A stretch of 64,000 nucleotides of DNA. It comes from Bifidobacterium sp. ESL0732 (GTDB taxonomy: Bacteria; Actinomycetota; Actinomycetes; Actinomycetales; Bifidobacteriaceae). Shown one piece after another: positions 45,658 to 54,446 of this stretch. Position numbers and translations under genes: made by a program. The notes under the pieces are model-generated. The model saw only the letters and a program-made list of their open reading frames with translations. It was not told the origin of the DNA and did no database searches. The stretch's first letter is position 1; the number at the start of each line of letters is the position of its first letter. The stretch spans positions 248,001-312,000 of the forward strand of contig NZ_CP113920.1 in the NCBI RefSeq assembly GCF_029395535.1, given 5' to 3'.

Positions 45658-47979
45658 ATGAATACGAAATGGAAACAGCGAATAGGCCATGCCGCGTTGC
45701 CGGTATGTTCGATTCTCGGCGTGTTGGCGGCGTTCGGTATCGTCCTGGCATGGTTCCCGAAAACGTGGGACGCGTGGAATCTGCCATTGCAAGAAATCGA
45801 TGCACCTGCCCATTACTATTTCATCCGCAAGCTGCTGCGTCAAGGCATTGGGGCCGCGACCAGGCTCTGGCCCAACGATGCCTACTATCCGCCGCTGTTC
45901 CATATTATTGCCGCCGCGATCATTTCCTTCTGCAATCTCCTGCACATCAAGATCAATATCTATACCGCCTTCAATATCGTCTGGCTGACGACCTCCGGAC
46001 TGGTCTGGCCGGCTGGGGTTTCGCTGTGGGCAAGCTACTGGACGCGCAAGGTCGATGGCAAATTCGTCGAAGAATGGCGTGGCCTCGAATCATCCGTCCA
46101 TGTCGCTTTGAGTTCCCAGAAACGCAAGGAAAAATCCTCGAAATCAGCAAAACCATGGGTGCCGAATCCGTCCGCTTCCGTTGGCGGGGCCACGAGTCCG
46201 CAGGATGTGACCGCCGATGCCGGCAAAGCAGGGGAGTGGGATGAGATCGTCGATTCCAATGCTCTGTTCTGGCGGCCGTTCTCGTGTGCGATGATGCTGA
46301 TCGTGCCCCTGCTCGCTGTCGCCTCGGCCAGCCATCCTTTCCAGATGCTGGTCTCCGGCCCACTGATCGCGTTCGGTCTGGCCACCACGCTTCTGCCGTT
46401 CTGGCTTTACGTCACCTTGCGTCTTTTCGACTCCATCGCTGATCGCTACCATATTCTGCGCTGGCTGATCCTGACCTTACTGCTTGGGCTGCTCTGCGTC
46501 TTCGCCCATCCGCGCATCGCCTTCACTTGGCTGCTGCTGATGGCGCCGTTCATGCTTATGCGCCTTCCTTGGAAAGCCATTCTCGGCGTGCTTGCGGCCG
46601 TGGTGGTCTGCGCCGTCGCGTTCTTCTTCTATATGACCGGGCACTATCATTCCTCGCGCTATGCCGACCCTTCCAGCTGGTTCCATACCTACAAGCCCAA
46701 CCGCACTATTCCTGAAGCTTTACAAATATTTTTTACGGATAATATCAGCGGTGTCGTCAGCGGGTTCATGGCCGTTGTGGTCATTGTCGCCTTGGTCGTT
46801 GCGATAGCGGTGGTAGTCGGGTATATCAAGTCGAAACTGGTGGTTATCAAGTTCGATGGGCACACGGGGGACGAAGGAACCAAAGTGCTGTCGCCAAAAG
46901 CTCGGCCCTCACGATTTGCCACGCCGACGCGGATGATGACCAAGGACGCCGTGTCACTGGCCCTTGCCTTTGCTTTGGTGTGCCTGGTCTACGTCTGCTC
47001 GACCTCGCTGACCGGTTGGTTCCCCAACATCGTTGCCGGTGCCTGGTACCGCTCCGAGGCCCGCCCCTTGACGATGATTCCGTTCGCCATCATACCGTTG
47101 CTCGTCTTTGCAGTCTGCGCGGTGGTGCACCTGTTCGACGATGTTGACGAAGTGCCCAAGGCCGCGGCTCAATCCGAGAAGACGCTTGAAGTCTCGGAGG
47201 TCTCGGCGCAATCCGGTCCGCAACCCGCGGCTGAGAAAGAATCCGGAACCGCTTGGTTGAGGGATGTTGACGAAGCCTCCATCGCCTCTTCGGAGCGGCG
47301 TGCCCACGCCGATACTTCGCAGGGCTCCGGCCGCTATACGGCTGCTTTGCGACGTTCCGAACGCCGGGGCTTCGCTGACTGGCTTTCCCGCAATGGCGGG
47401 AAGGCCGTGTCTCTTATCGTATTGGCCGGGCTCGCAATTTCCTGCCAGTTCGGCAATGTGACCCGCCAGAATCTGGGGATTGCGCTTGCTTCCAACAGTG
47501 TGCTGGCCGACAAGCCGGAGAACGAGCAGCTCACCCGCGCGAAATATGTTGCGTTGAAGGAAACCGTCAAGCTGGCCGGCAACGGACCGGTGATCATCTC
47601 AGACCCGCTCAATGGCTCCATGTACGGTTCTTCAATGTTCGATGCGAATATGCTGTACCCGATTTACAACCCCATGCATGAAAAGAACGGTGCGATTTTC
47701 GGGCAAACCGAAGCCGCGTTCGATTCCGGCGATCCTGCGAAACTGATGGCGACGACTTGCCCCATTGGCGGCAAAGTGCCGAAATACTTCCTTTCGATGG
47801 GCCCTCAGGCGCCGAGTCTGCAGATGTTCACGTTCCGTCACCAATACGACACTTTCCACCGGCAGGATTTGATCGACGGCTATGTGCGCGCAGGGGTTTT
47901 GGACAAGATTGTGGACTTCGGCTACCTCGGCCCCTATGCCAAGGACTGGGCGCTTTACACCATTCAATGCGGGAATTAG
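45658..47979 (+). CDS. Large multi-pass membrane protein, GT-C-like (DUF6541-type)
   Basis: A 773-residue membrane protein with about twelve hydrophobic segments. An early extracytoplasmic loop contains LQEIDAPAHYYFIRKLL and PNDAYYPPLFHIIAA, the acidic-loop arrangement of GT-C glycosyltransferases that use polyprenyl-phosphate sugars. Two charged cytoplasmic loops (near residues 145-215 and 525-590) are low complexity. I favour ATG 45658 (AGGTAGGA upstream) over ATG 45586. It may build a cell-envelope polysaccharide or glycoprotein; the sugar and acceptor are unknown, and the family assignment is from pattern only. Confidence 0.6.
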   Translation: MNTKWKQRIGHAALPVCSILGVLAAFGIVLAWFPKTWDAWNLPLQEIDAPAHYYFIRKLLRQGIGAATRLWPNDAYYPPLFHIIAAAIISFCNLLHIKINIYTAFNIVWLTTSGLVWPAGVSLWASYWTRKVDGKFVEEWRGLESSVHVALSSQKRKEKSSKSAKPWVPNPSASVGGATSPQDVTADAGKAGEWDEIVDSNALFWRPFSCAMMLIVPLLAVASASHPFQMLVSGPLIAFGLATTLLPFWLYVTLRLFDSIADRYHILRWLILTLLLGLLCVFAHPRIAFTWLLLMAPFMLMRLPWKAILGVLAAVVVCAVAFFFYMTGHYHSSRYADPSSWFHTYKPNRTIPEALQIFFTDNISGVVSGFMAVVVIVALVVAIAVVVGYIKSKLVVIKFDGHTGDEGTKVLSPKARPSRFATPTRMMTKDAVSLALAFALVCLVYVCSTSLTGWFPNIVAGAWYRSEARPLTMIPFAIIPLLVFAVCAVVHLFDDVDEVPKAAAQSEKTLEVSEVSAQSGPQPAAEKESGTAWLRDVDEASIASSERRAHADTSQGSGRYTAALRRSERRGFADWLSRNGGKAVSLIVLAGLAISCQFGNVTRQNLGIALASNSVLADKPENEQLTRAKYVALKETVKLAGNGPVIISDPLNGSMYGSSMFDANMLYPIYNPMHEKNGAIFGQTEAAFDSGDPAKLMATTCPIGGKVPKYFLSMGPQAPSLQMFTFRHQYDTFHRQDLIDGYVRAGVLDKIVDFGYLGPYAKDWALYTIQCGN

Positions 47980-48117
47980 TCAAGTCGCCAGTGCCTCGAA
48001 GATAGTGGACTCGCTCAGATTTTTGCGCGCGGTCCAAGGCATGGCTTGTTTATAGACGTTTATATACAATGGGAATGTCGATATGTTGATATTTGTAATA
48101 CATAAGGAGACGAGATT

Positions 48118-48675
48118 ATGGCTACATCGGTGAGCGACGCAAAAGTGCTTATTATCGTACGCAACTGGGGGATTGAGGAGACCGAGATGACCCGGCCACT
48201 GCGGGATTTGAGGGCTGCGGGGGCTCAGGTGACGTTGGCGGCGGCGGAACTTGCGCCTATCGAAACCGTGCGGCACGACCGCTATGTCGGCGAAATTGTT
48301 GAGCCGGACACCGTGTATTCGCAGGTTTCCGCCGATGATTTCGATATGCTCATTGTGCCCGGCGGCACCTGCAACGTGGACCGTTTGCGTGTTGATCCTG
48401 ACGCCCAAAAGCTTGCCAAGGATTTCGCCGCTGCGGGTAAGCCGGTCGCTTCGATCTGCCATGGCGCGTGGCTTTTGGTCAACTCAGACCTGCTCAAGGG
48501 CAAGACGCTGACCGCCTGCCGTTATATCGCTGCGGACATCGAGAACGCCGGCGGTAAGTACGTCGACGAGAAAGTTCATGTCGACGATGCCAACGGATGG
48601 AAACTCATCACCTCCCGCAAGCCCGCGGATTTGGATGCGTTTGTGGACGCGATCAAGGAAGCGCTCAGAGAGTAA
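48118..48675 (+). CDS. DJ-1/PfpI family protein (protease/deglycase-like)
   Basis: A 185-residue protein of the type I PfpI/YhbO group. The nucleophile Cys114 and His115 are in ASICHGAWLL, and the acidic Glu21 in GIEETEMTRPL, as expected for this family; VPGGTCNVDRLR and GKTLTACRYIAADIENAGG are other marks. ATG 48118 follows AAGGAGAC. Members act as stress proteins, glyoxalases or deglycases. A single gene with its own AT-rich upstream region. Confidence 0.93.
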   Translation: MATSVSDAKVLIIVRNWGIEETEMTRPLRDLRAAGAQVTLAAAELAPIETVRHDRYVGEIVEPDTVYSQVSADDFDMLIVPGGTCNVDRLRVDPDAQKLAKDFAAAGKPVASICHGAWLLVNSDLLKGKTLTACRYIAADIENAGGKYVDEKVHVDDANGWKLITSRKPADLDAFVDAIKEALRE

Positions 48676-49064
48676 ACAATTCCTTCGCAGCACGCAATCG
48701 AAAATATGATTGTTCAAGGTGAGAGTGCTGTGAAGACGCAGTATTGAAGCGTTTTAGAAGCGGTAACGGGCTTTAGTGCTGCGGAATCGTTATTTTTGAA
48801 AACAGGAATGGCGATATGCCGGTGATCCAGATTGACCTTTTCCGTAGTTTTGGAGCAGGGAAGATTAAAGATCAATGATTATCGGTTCCGTGCTGTGAAA
48901 TCAACTGTGTTCGGTGTTTTACCAACGTAGCGGATTGATTTATACCTATATGCTATTGGTGGTTTCGGGAAATGGCATATAAAACGGCTGTGATGACGAT
49001 ATTGCAACGTCATCACAGCCATTATTGATTCCGAGAGAGATTGTCGGCCGGTGGCTTTCTCTGT
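48676..49064 (-). terminator. Intergenic region ending in the MFS terminator (stem 48986-49020)
   Basis: GGCTGTGATGACG (48986-48998) and CGTCATCACAGCC (49008-49020) form a perfect 13-base stem; on the minus strand it is followed by G-TTTTAT, so it ends transcription of the leftward drug exporter. The remainder of the gap (48676-48985) is AT-rich and shows no gene. Confidence 0.75.
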
Positions 49065-50468
49065 TTAGAACAGCGAGCGGAGAATATCGGCGAACTCGAT
49101 GACGAGGGCGGCAAGCAGCACGCCGAAGGTCATCGTCGCGCCGATTGCCGTGCCCGTTGCCATGTTGGCGGAACCGGCTTGGCCGGCGGCGAGAATGGCG
49201 GAAGCAATGGAGGTGCCGACCGCGCCTGCGAACTGCTGGGCGGTATTGAAGATGGCGTTGCCCATGCTCTGCTCGTGGCCGCTCAGATGCGAAAGGCCGG
49301 TGGTCATGATGTTGCCTGAGCTCAGTCCGATGCCGAGCATGTAAAGCAAGTAGAATCCGGCTGCCGCGCCGCTGGAAAGATGGTGGCCGAACGCGAAGAA
49401 GCAGATCATCGCGATAATAGCGCAGGCTCCACCGAAAATGAGCGGCGGCTTCGGGCCGACGGCATCATAGACACGACCGCCAAGCAACGCGAGAACCGCG
49501 CCGAGCGCAGCGCCGGGCAGCAGAGTGAGGCCGGCGATAAGCGGTGAGGAGTCGTCGGCGAGCTGTAGATAGTTCGGCAGGATGAAGGCCAGACCCAGTG
49601 AAATGGCCTGCAGCAGGAAGAACGCCAGCACGAAGCCGGAGAAGCGCAGGTTCTTCAAGGTACGGATGTCGATGATCGGGGCATCGATCTTGAGCTGACG
49701 CATGCAGAAGATGACCAAAGCGATGATGCCGACGACGATGGTGCCACCGACCTGGATGCTCAGGATCGGCTTGGTAGTCATGGCACTGAAGCCGAAGATG
49801 AGGCCGGCGAATGTGATGGCAATCAGGGCGATGCTCAGGATGTCGAAGTTGACGTCGCGGATCTTGCTCTTCTGCTGGATGCAGGCGATGCCCAGCACCA
49901 GTGAAATGAGCACGACCGGCAGTAGGCAAGCGAAGATGACGCGCCAGCTGGTGTTGGAGACGACGATGCCGCCAAAGGTCGGGCCGATGGCCGGAGCGAC
50001 CGCGGTGAGCAGGGTGCCGAAGCCCATCATCAGGCCGATTCGCTGAGGAGGCACGGTTTCGAGAATGATGTTGAACATCAGCGGCAGCGCGATGCCGGCG
50101 CCGATGCCCTGGATGACGCGGCCGGTGACGAGCAGCTCGAAGTTGGGTGTGAAAATCTCGATGATGAGGCCGGCGAGGAAAGAAAGATTTGCGACGATAA
50201 AGAGCGACTTGGTGCGGAAACGGGACTTGAGCATCGCGCTCAGCGGCACGACGATGGCGATGGTGAGCAGGTTAGCCGTCGTCACCCACTGCACGGTTTC
50301 GGTGCTGATGCCGAATTCCTTCATGAGCGTCGGGAAGGTGACGTTCATCGCGGTTTCGACGGTCACGCCGCTCAGCGAAAGCAGGCCGGCCGCGATGACG
50401 GCGCCGAAGACTTTCCCGGGGATTTTCGCCGGCTGTGTGACGGTTGTTGTTTGCGTGTTCGATGTCAT
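49065..50468 (-). CDS. DHA2-type MFS multidrug exporter
   Basis: A 467-residue exporter of the 14-helix DHA2 (EmrB/QacA-like) group. Family marks: the drug-exporter motif in GRVIQGIGAGIALPLMFN, the motif-C-like segment LLTAVAPAIGPTFGGIVV and TETVQWVTTANLL near the start. ATG 50468 begins MTSNTQTTTV; the frame extends to 50654 but that part is made of the palindromic repeat array and has no ribosome site. It lies downstream of a marR gene on the same strand, so drug-inducible expression is likely. Confidence 0.92.
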   Translation of the reverse strand: MTSNTQTTTVTQPAKIPGKVFGAVIAAGLLSLSGVTVETAMNVTFPTLMKEFGISTETVQWVTTANLLTIAIVVPLSAMLKSRFRTKSLFIVANLSFLAGLIIEIFTPNFELLVTGRVIQGIGAGIALPLMFNIILETVPPQRIGLMMGFGTLLTAVAPAIGPTFGGIVVSNTSWRVIFACLLPVVLISLVLGIACIQQKSKIRDVNFDILSIALIAITFAGLIFGFSAMTTKPILSIQVGGTIVVGIIALVIFCMRQLKIDAPIIDIRTLKNLRFSGFVLAFFLLQAISLGLAFILPNYLQLADDSSPLIAGLTLLPGAALGAVLALLGGRVYDAVGPKPPLIFGGACAIIAMICFFAFGHHLSSGAAAGFYLLYMLGIGLSSGNIMTTGLSHLSGHEQSMGNAIFNTAQQFAGAVGTSIASAILAAGQAGSANMATGTAIGATMTFGVLLAALVIEFADILRSLF

Positions 50469-50541
50469 AGATGGTGACTTTCTTAAGGTGTGTTGAATAT
50501 TCAGTGTTTTGTTATTGCTCAAAGTATCTATTTGGCCTATG

Positions 50542-50679
50542 TTGGCGCGCCAAGAGGGTCGAATTTTGATGATTTGGCTCTCAATCTTTATTTTTTGGGC
50601 CTCTTGGCGCGCCAAGATCACTGATTTTGGAAGATATGCGTGCAATTCTTCCAAAAATGGGCTTCTTGGTGCGCCAAGA
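50542..50679. repeat. 62-base-period palindrome array A (three units)
   Basis: Three copies of a palindrome occur at exact 62-base intervals: TTGGCGCGCCAA (50542-50553), TCTTGGCGCGCCAAGA (50602-50617) and TCTTGGTGCGCCAAGA (50664-50679). The 46-base spacers are not identical but share a plan: T-rich, with TTTTG-A-GAT early and TTTT-GGGC just before the next palindrome. The same array type occurs at 61439-61578. It lies between marR and the MFS start. The period is not a multiple of three, so it is not coding. The rest of the gap 50469-50783 has no gene. Confidence 0.85.
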
Positions 50680-50783
50680 GGTACAAAATACGCAGATTTA
50701 TGATGGATGAGTGTGATGTTGCATGATTTCGGCTTTACGCGGTGTCAATGTTTATCTTGATAGAGTAGCTGATGCTACTTTGA

Positions 50784-51257
50784 TTAGCGAGGAGGCTCTG
50801 ATTCGACGTAGGGGTCATCATCGTGCTCGCGACCGAAAAACGCCAACATTTCCTTGAACTCGGCGATTGGCGCGGGAGAGAAGCGGCGCTCGAACTCGCG
50901 TTGCTCGTTATCGATATAACCGTGGATAGCCTCGACGCTTTGCTTGGCGCGCGAGGTGAGTTTCACCTTCTTGCAGCGGGCATCGTCCTCCGCTTGTTCG
51001 CGCGTGAGCAAACCGCGAGCTTCCATGCGTTGCAGGGTCACCGTGACGGTGGAGCGCTGGATGTGGAACTCCTCTTCGATGGCGTGCTGGGCCACCTCGC
51101 CGCCCGGCTGCGAACTCATGAAGTTGATGACGGCCATCTGCACTTCGGTGAGCCCGTAGCGTGCCGCGAAGCGCCCGAGCTGCTGCGACATCGCGCTCGA
51201 GGACTGCTGCAGCAGACGCCCGTAGTTTTCCGGCCGCCCGTCCGGTGTATCGGTCAT
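50784..51257 (-). CDS. MarR family transcriptional regulator
   Basis: A 157-residue winged-helix regulator. Typical MarR elements are visible: RYGLTEVQMAVINFM, the recognition helix FHIQRSTVTVTLQRMEARGLLTR in pieces, and the wing EDDARCKKVKLT. ATG 51257 is preceded by AAGAAG. Its gene precedes the DHA2 exporter on the same strand, and a palindrome lies in its upstream region (51317-51326), consistent with autoregulation and drug sensing. Confidence 0.9.
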   Translation of the reverse strand: MTDTPDGRPENYGRLLQQSSSAMSQQLGRFAARYGLTEVQMAVINFMSSQPGGEVAQHAIEEEFHIQRSTVTVTLQRMEARGLLTREQAEDDARCKKVKLTSRAKQSVEAIHGYIDNEQREFERRFSPAPIAEFKEMLAFFGREHDDDPYVESEPPR

Positions 51258-51316
51258 ATTCTTCTTGCCTTCTCGACAGTCGAGCCGCTGAAATCGACCC
51301 GACAAAAAATTAATTC

Positions 51317-51326
51317 GTTAGCTAAC
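51317..51326. promoter_or_regulatory. Palindrome upstream of marR
   Basis: GTTAGCTAAC is a perfect 10-base palindrome inside ATTCGTTAGCTAACTAAC. MarR repressors commonly bind such sites over their own promoter. Position about 60 bases before the start codon. Confidence 0.5.
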
Positions 51327-51373
51327 TAACAAATAATATCGAGGGTCAGGACATTAGTATTGTGTAATCGGTT

Positions 51374-51859
51374 TTACGATCTGAGCACCGAGTCGCAGTG
51401 CCGTTTGACGCCTGCGCCAATGCGGTTGACGAGTTCTTTGCGCGCGTTGGCCGAGCTGCTGTTTGGCATTCTGAACGATTCCGGCGAAATCTTAAGTTTG
51501 ACGACATCGGTGAGTGCGATTTTCGCGGTGCCGTTGAACGTATCAGATAGGATTTCAGCATAATGCTTCAGCAGTCCAGCGATGAGTTCCACGTCGAGTT
51601 TGGTGCCTTGGCAGAGCCTGAGCCAGTGCTTGAGCTCGATGCGCTCGTAGTAGTATTCGTCGCCGTTGTGCCAATTGGGTTGTGAAGAAGATAATTCCAA
51701 CAAACGCTTGCGAATAATCGCTTCTGAAATCCGGTGAAGTTGCTCTGGTCGTTTCAGCTCATCCAAGTGTTCTTCGTCGACAAATTGGATTCCGCCAGCG
51801 CAATCAAGCCCTACCGCAGAAAGTAGCGAAAAGGATTGCAGAATAGTCGCATTTTGCAA
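51374..51859 (-). CDS. Hypothetical protein
   Basis: A 161-residue predicted cytoplasmic protein beginning MQNATILQSF. It contains segments such as ELKRPEQLHRISEAI and YYYERIELKHWLRLCQG, with mainly helical composition and no membrane segment. I do not recognise a family. The start has only a weak AGGATAG upstream, and codon use is less GC-rich than in neighbours, so it may be an acquired or poorly expressed gene. It lies just upstream of marR on the same strand. Confidence 0.5.
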   Translation of the reverse strand: MQNATILQSFSLLSAVGLDCAGGIQFVDEEHLDELKRPEQLHRISEAIIRKRLLELSSSQPNWHNGDEYYYERIELKHWLRLCQGTKLDVELIAGLLKHYAEILSDTFNGTAKIALTDVVKLKISPESFRMPNSSSANARKELVNRIGAGVKRHCDSVLRS

Positions 51860-52034
51860 AAGTAGCTATCCTGCTGCATTTTATCGAATGTTTCGAATTC
51901 GGCACATCACCAAAATGCTTGGAAATCAAAGCATTTGAGAATTGTTCGGTAATCCGCGCATTTTCGGGTTGTTTGTTTTATCGAATAATAAGTGGATAAA
52001 AGCTATGGGCTTCAGCTTGCGATTTCCCGAGACC

Positions 52035-53525
52035 TTACTTTTTTAGCCACTTGTCACCGTGAGCGCGCAAGCCGTTGAAAATCGAACGGCCGCCGATGAA
52101 AATGACGTTGAAGACGGCCCAGAGCAGGACCATGCGGGTGGTGGAGCTGGGGTTGTAGGCGCCGTCGATGAAGTTCAGCACGAGGACGAGCGGCAGGTAA
52201 ACGATGGTGACGATCGTACAGGTGACGGCGAGATATTTGTAGTCGCCGGCACCGATGAGGATACCGTCGAGCGCCCACATCCAGCCAGAAAGCGGCAGGA
52301 AAACCGCCACCACAATCATGCCGATGACGATGAGGTGCTGGATGGCTATGTTCGGGCTGAACAGGGGAGCGGAGACGAAGCCCAGCAGCACAAGTGCAAT
52401 CCCGATGCCGATACCACCATAAAGTCCCGCACGCGCCGAAATCTGCGTCATCTCGCGCGCGCGACCGTAACGTTTGGCGCCGATTTCCGTGGCCACCAGC
52501 GCCTGACCGGAGATGCCGATTGCATCGAGGATGTTCAGGACGAAATTCCAGCTGGAATTGACGGCCTGGTAGGCGGCGAGCACTTGTGTGCCCATGTGCG
52601 TAGCGAGCACGACGGTGGCCACCAGGCAGATACGCAGGGCGAGCGTGCGGATAAACAGCGGCAGGCCATCGGCAGCCGTGGCAGTAATGCCGGAAATTCG
52701 TGGAGCTAGTGAAGCGCCGGCGTCGTGCGACCATTTCAGTGACGGAATGACCAAGTAAATGCCCATGAACCACTGCGCGATGAGCGTTGCCAGCCCGGAA
52801 CCCATAATCCCCATGCCAAGCCCGAAAACGAACAGAAAGTCAAGCGCGGTATTGAGTGCCGCGCCCAGAACCGCGGCGACAAGCGTGATGCGCACTTTCT
52901 TGAGCCCGCGGAAAATACCGTTGGCTGCATAGACCAACAACATTCCCGGAAGTCCGAAAATGACGGCTTGCAAGTAAATCGTCGCGTTGTCGAGCACTTC
53001 GCCGCGCGCTCCCATCAGCGAACATAGCGGCCGTGCTCCCATAAAGAACGCCGCCGAAATAACAACGCCAATAATCAACGCCAGCCAAAGTCCGTCGACC
53101 CCAGTCTCAAGCCCCTCACGTTTGCGCCCGGCCCCCATCAGTTGCCCGACGCGCGAGGTAGTGCCGTAAGCCAGGAAGTTGCACAGCCCGGCGACGGTGA
53201 GCAGCACCGTGGAGCCGATGGAAAGCCCGGCCAGCGCGGTGTCGCCGATGTGCCCGACGATGGCCGTGTCGATCAGGACGAACAGCGGGTCGGCAATGAG
53301 CTGACCGAAGGTAGGAATCGCCAGAGCGAGAATCTGACGGTTGATGCGTTTGCGTTCGGCCCGGTCGTAGCTCGGTGTTGCGTCTGCAGATTGCTTATTG
53401 GTTTGTGCTCTGTCCGAGGATTGCGCGTAAGAGATTGTGTTGTCTGTTGTTTGGCGGTTGGTCACGCTGTCGTCCGCCGCTTGGTCGGCGCGATTATTCT
53501 CGTTTGTCGCTGGGGTTTTGGTCAC
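52035..53525 (-). CDS. MATE family efflux transporter
   Basis: A 496-residue exporter of the multidrug and toxic compound extrusion family (DinF-like). The core starts with RQILALAIPTFGQLIADPLF and IDTAIVGHIGDTALAGLS, typical of MATE, with about twelve membrane segments. The first 50 residues are polar (N, Q, S, D-rich). I take GTG 53525 as start; TTG 53585 is the other in-frame option and neither has a strong ribosome site. A second exporter next to the MarR/DHA2 pair, suggesting a defence cluster, though not co-transcribed with certainty. Confidence 0.92.
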   Translation of the reverse strand: MTKTPATNENNRADQAADDSVTNRQTTDNTISYAQSSDRAQTNKQSADATPSYDRAERKRINRQILALAIPTFGQLIADPLFVLIDTAIVGHIGDTALAGLSIGSTVLLTVAGLCNFLAYGTTSRVGQLMGAGRKREGLETGVDGLWLALIIGVVISAAFFMGARPLCSLMGARGEVLDNATIYLQAVIFGLPGMLLVYAANGIFRGLKKVRITLVAAVLGAALNTALDFLFVFGLGMGIMGSGLATLIAQWFMGIYLVIPSLKWSHDAGASLAPRISGITATAADGLPLFIRTLALRICLVATVVLATHMGTQVLAAYQAVNSSWNFVLNILDAIGISGQALVATEIGAKRYGRAREMTQISARAGLYGGIGIGIALVLLGFVSAPLFSPNIAIQHLIVIGMIVVAVFLPLSGWMWALDGILIGAGDYKYLAVTCTIVTIVYLPLVLVLNFIDGAYNPSSTTRMVLLWAVFNVIFIGGRSIFNGLRAHGDKWLKK

Positions 53526-53633
53526 TATACTGATTCTCTGGATTCTTGGTTTCAAGTATTTCGGTTGCCATTGTAACGGCGCCAAAGATCAAACGCCAGT
53601 ATTGATTCAGTTCTCTTTTAAGGGCATAAAGAA

Positions 53634-53664
53634 GGGCTGCGCAACGTCAGACGATGCGCAGCCC
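53634..53664 (-). terminator. Terminator after the small peptide genes
   Basis: GGGCTGCGCA (53634-53643) and TGCGCAGCCC (53655-53664) form a perfect 10-base stem; on the minus strand it is followed by TTCTTTAT. It separates the peptide genes at 53707-54017 from the MATE gene. Confidence 0.7.
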
Positions 53665-53706
53665 CTCCTCTCGGATTATTGAGTTATGGCGCTATTGGCG
53701 GCTCCT

Positions 53707-53889
53707 TTATTGATTGGTATCTGTTGCGAGCTGATGGTCTTGCTCGCCTGCGCCGGTAGTTATAGGTGTTGCACAGACGGCAATTAGAATCAGCAAGATA
53801 AGCGGCCAGATTGAATCCGTTCCTTGTGATCGGCTGTATGGCGGTATTCGGATTGGCCTCGTTTTAGGTGTCGCCCTTGTAGACGGCAT
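53707..53889 (-). CDS. Possible 60-residue membrane peptide
   Basis: An ATG-started frame of 60 codons with one hydrophobic segment, WPLILLILIAVCATPI, after a basic, proline-rich N-terminus. There is no ribosome site before ATG 53889. It lies 35 bases after the 30-residue peptide gene on the same strand and just before a terminator, which supports a short transcript covering both. No family is recognised. Confidence 0.35.
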   Translation of the reverse strand: MPSTRATPKTRPIRIPPYSRSQGTDSIWPLILLILIAVCATPITTGAGEQDHQLATDTNQ

Positions 53890-53924
53890 GGAAGGCAGGA
53901 TTTACAAAGTCTGATTGTCGTTCT

Positions 53925-54017
53925 TCAGTTTCTGCCGGTGTCATTGTTAGACACCGGCACCACTTGCGCCGTCACAATCACGGCGATACAGAGCGCTGTT
54001 TTCATGATCTTGCGCAT
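53925..54017 (-). CDS. 30-residue hydrophobic peptide gene
   Basis: Minus-strand ATG 54017 is preceded by GGAGGGGAAAGAAA, one of the best ribosome sites in the window, and encodes 30 residues beginning MRKIMKTALCIAVIV and ending in NNDTGRN. It has the form of a signal peptide with a very short polar tail, as in secreted signalling peptides or small membrane peptides. The sequence upstream (54018-54130) is AT-rich as for a promoter. Function unknown. Confidence 0.5.
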   Translation of the reverse strand: MRKIMKTALCIAVIVTAQVVPVSNNDTGRN

Positions 54018-54446
54018 TTTCTTTCCCCTCCGTTTTCGAGTAAGTAAAATATGGCAATTAATAAATAAATGCCGTATTCTCCCCCTAAGAAAAGGACAAT
54101 AATACTTATGTTGGACGAATAAATAAACGTTTTAACCAAGCTCATATAGCTTTTCGTGGACAATTTTAGTCATTTTGTCGTTGTGGCTCGATTGCGTTAG
54201 AAAATACAAGAAAAACAGGAATGCGATTGTCGGTGCTACATTGAGGGTTGTGGCGAATCGCCGACTGGCGTACTTGTGCTCCGGAATGCGGGTTCGGCGC
54301 GATCAAGCGGCGGCGCGAATGTTCAGCGCGGTATGGTAGTCCTTATTATTATGTTGCGCCACGCGCTACACTGATGTTTCGCTGTATGCTGTGGGTAAGT
54401 GGTAATTAATATGACGAACGTAACCTCGAAACGTGAAGGAGCGGTT
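54018..54446. other. Divergent promoter region before topA
   Basis: About 430 bases with no gene. The left half is AT-rich and should carry the promoter of the peptide genes; the right half should carry that of topA. No clear operator was found. Confidence 0.4.

Noticed and set aside
50542..50679. CRISPR array
   Set aside because: Repeats are only 16 bases and fully palindromic, spacers are 46 bases and related in plan, there are only three units and no cas genes are present.
50509..50703. Coding reading of array A
   Set aside because: A frame is open across the array, but the 62-base period shifts frame at each unit, so the repeated DNA does not give a repeated peptide, and there is no ribosome site.
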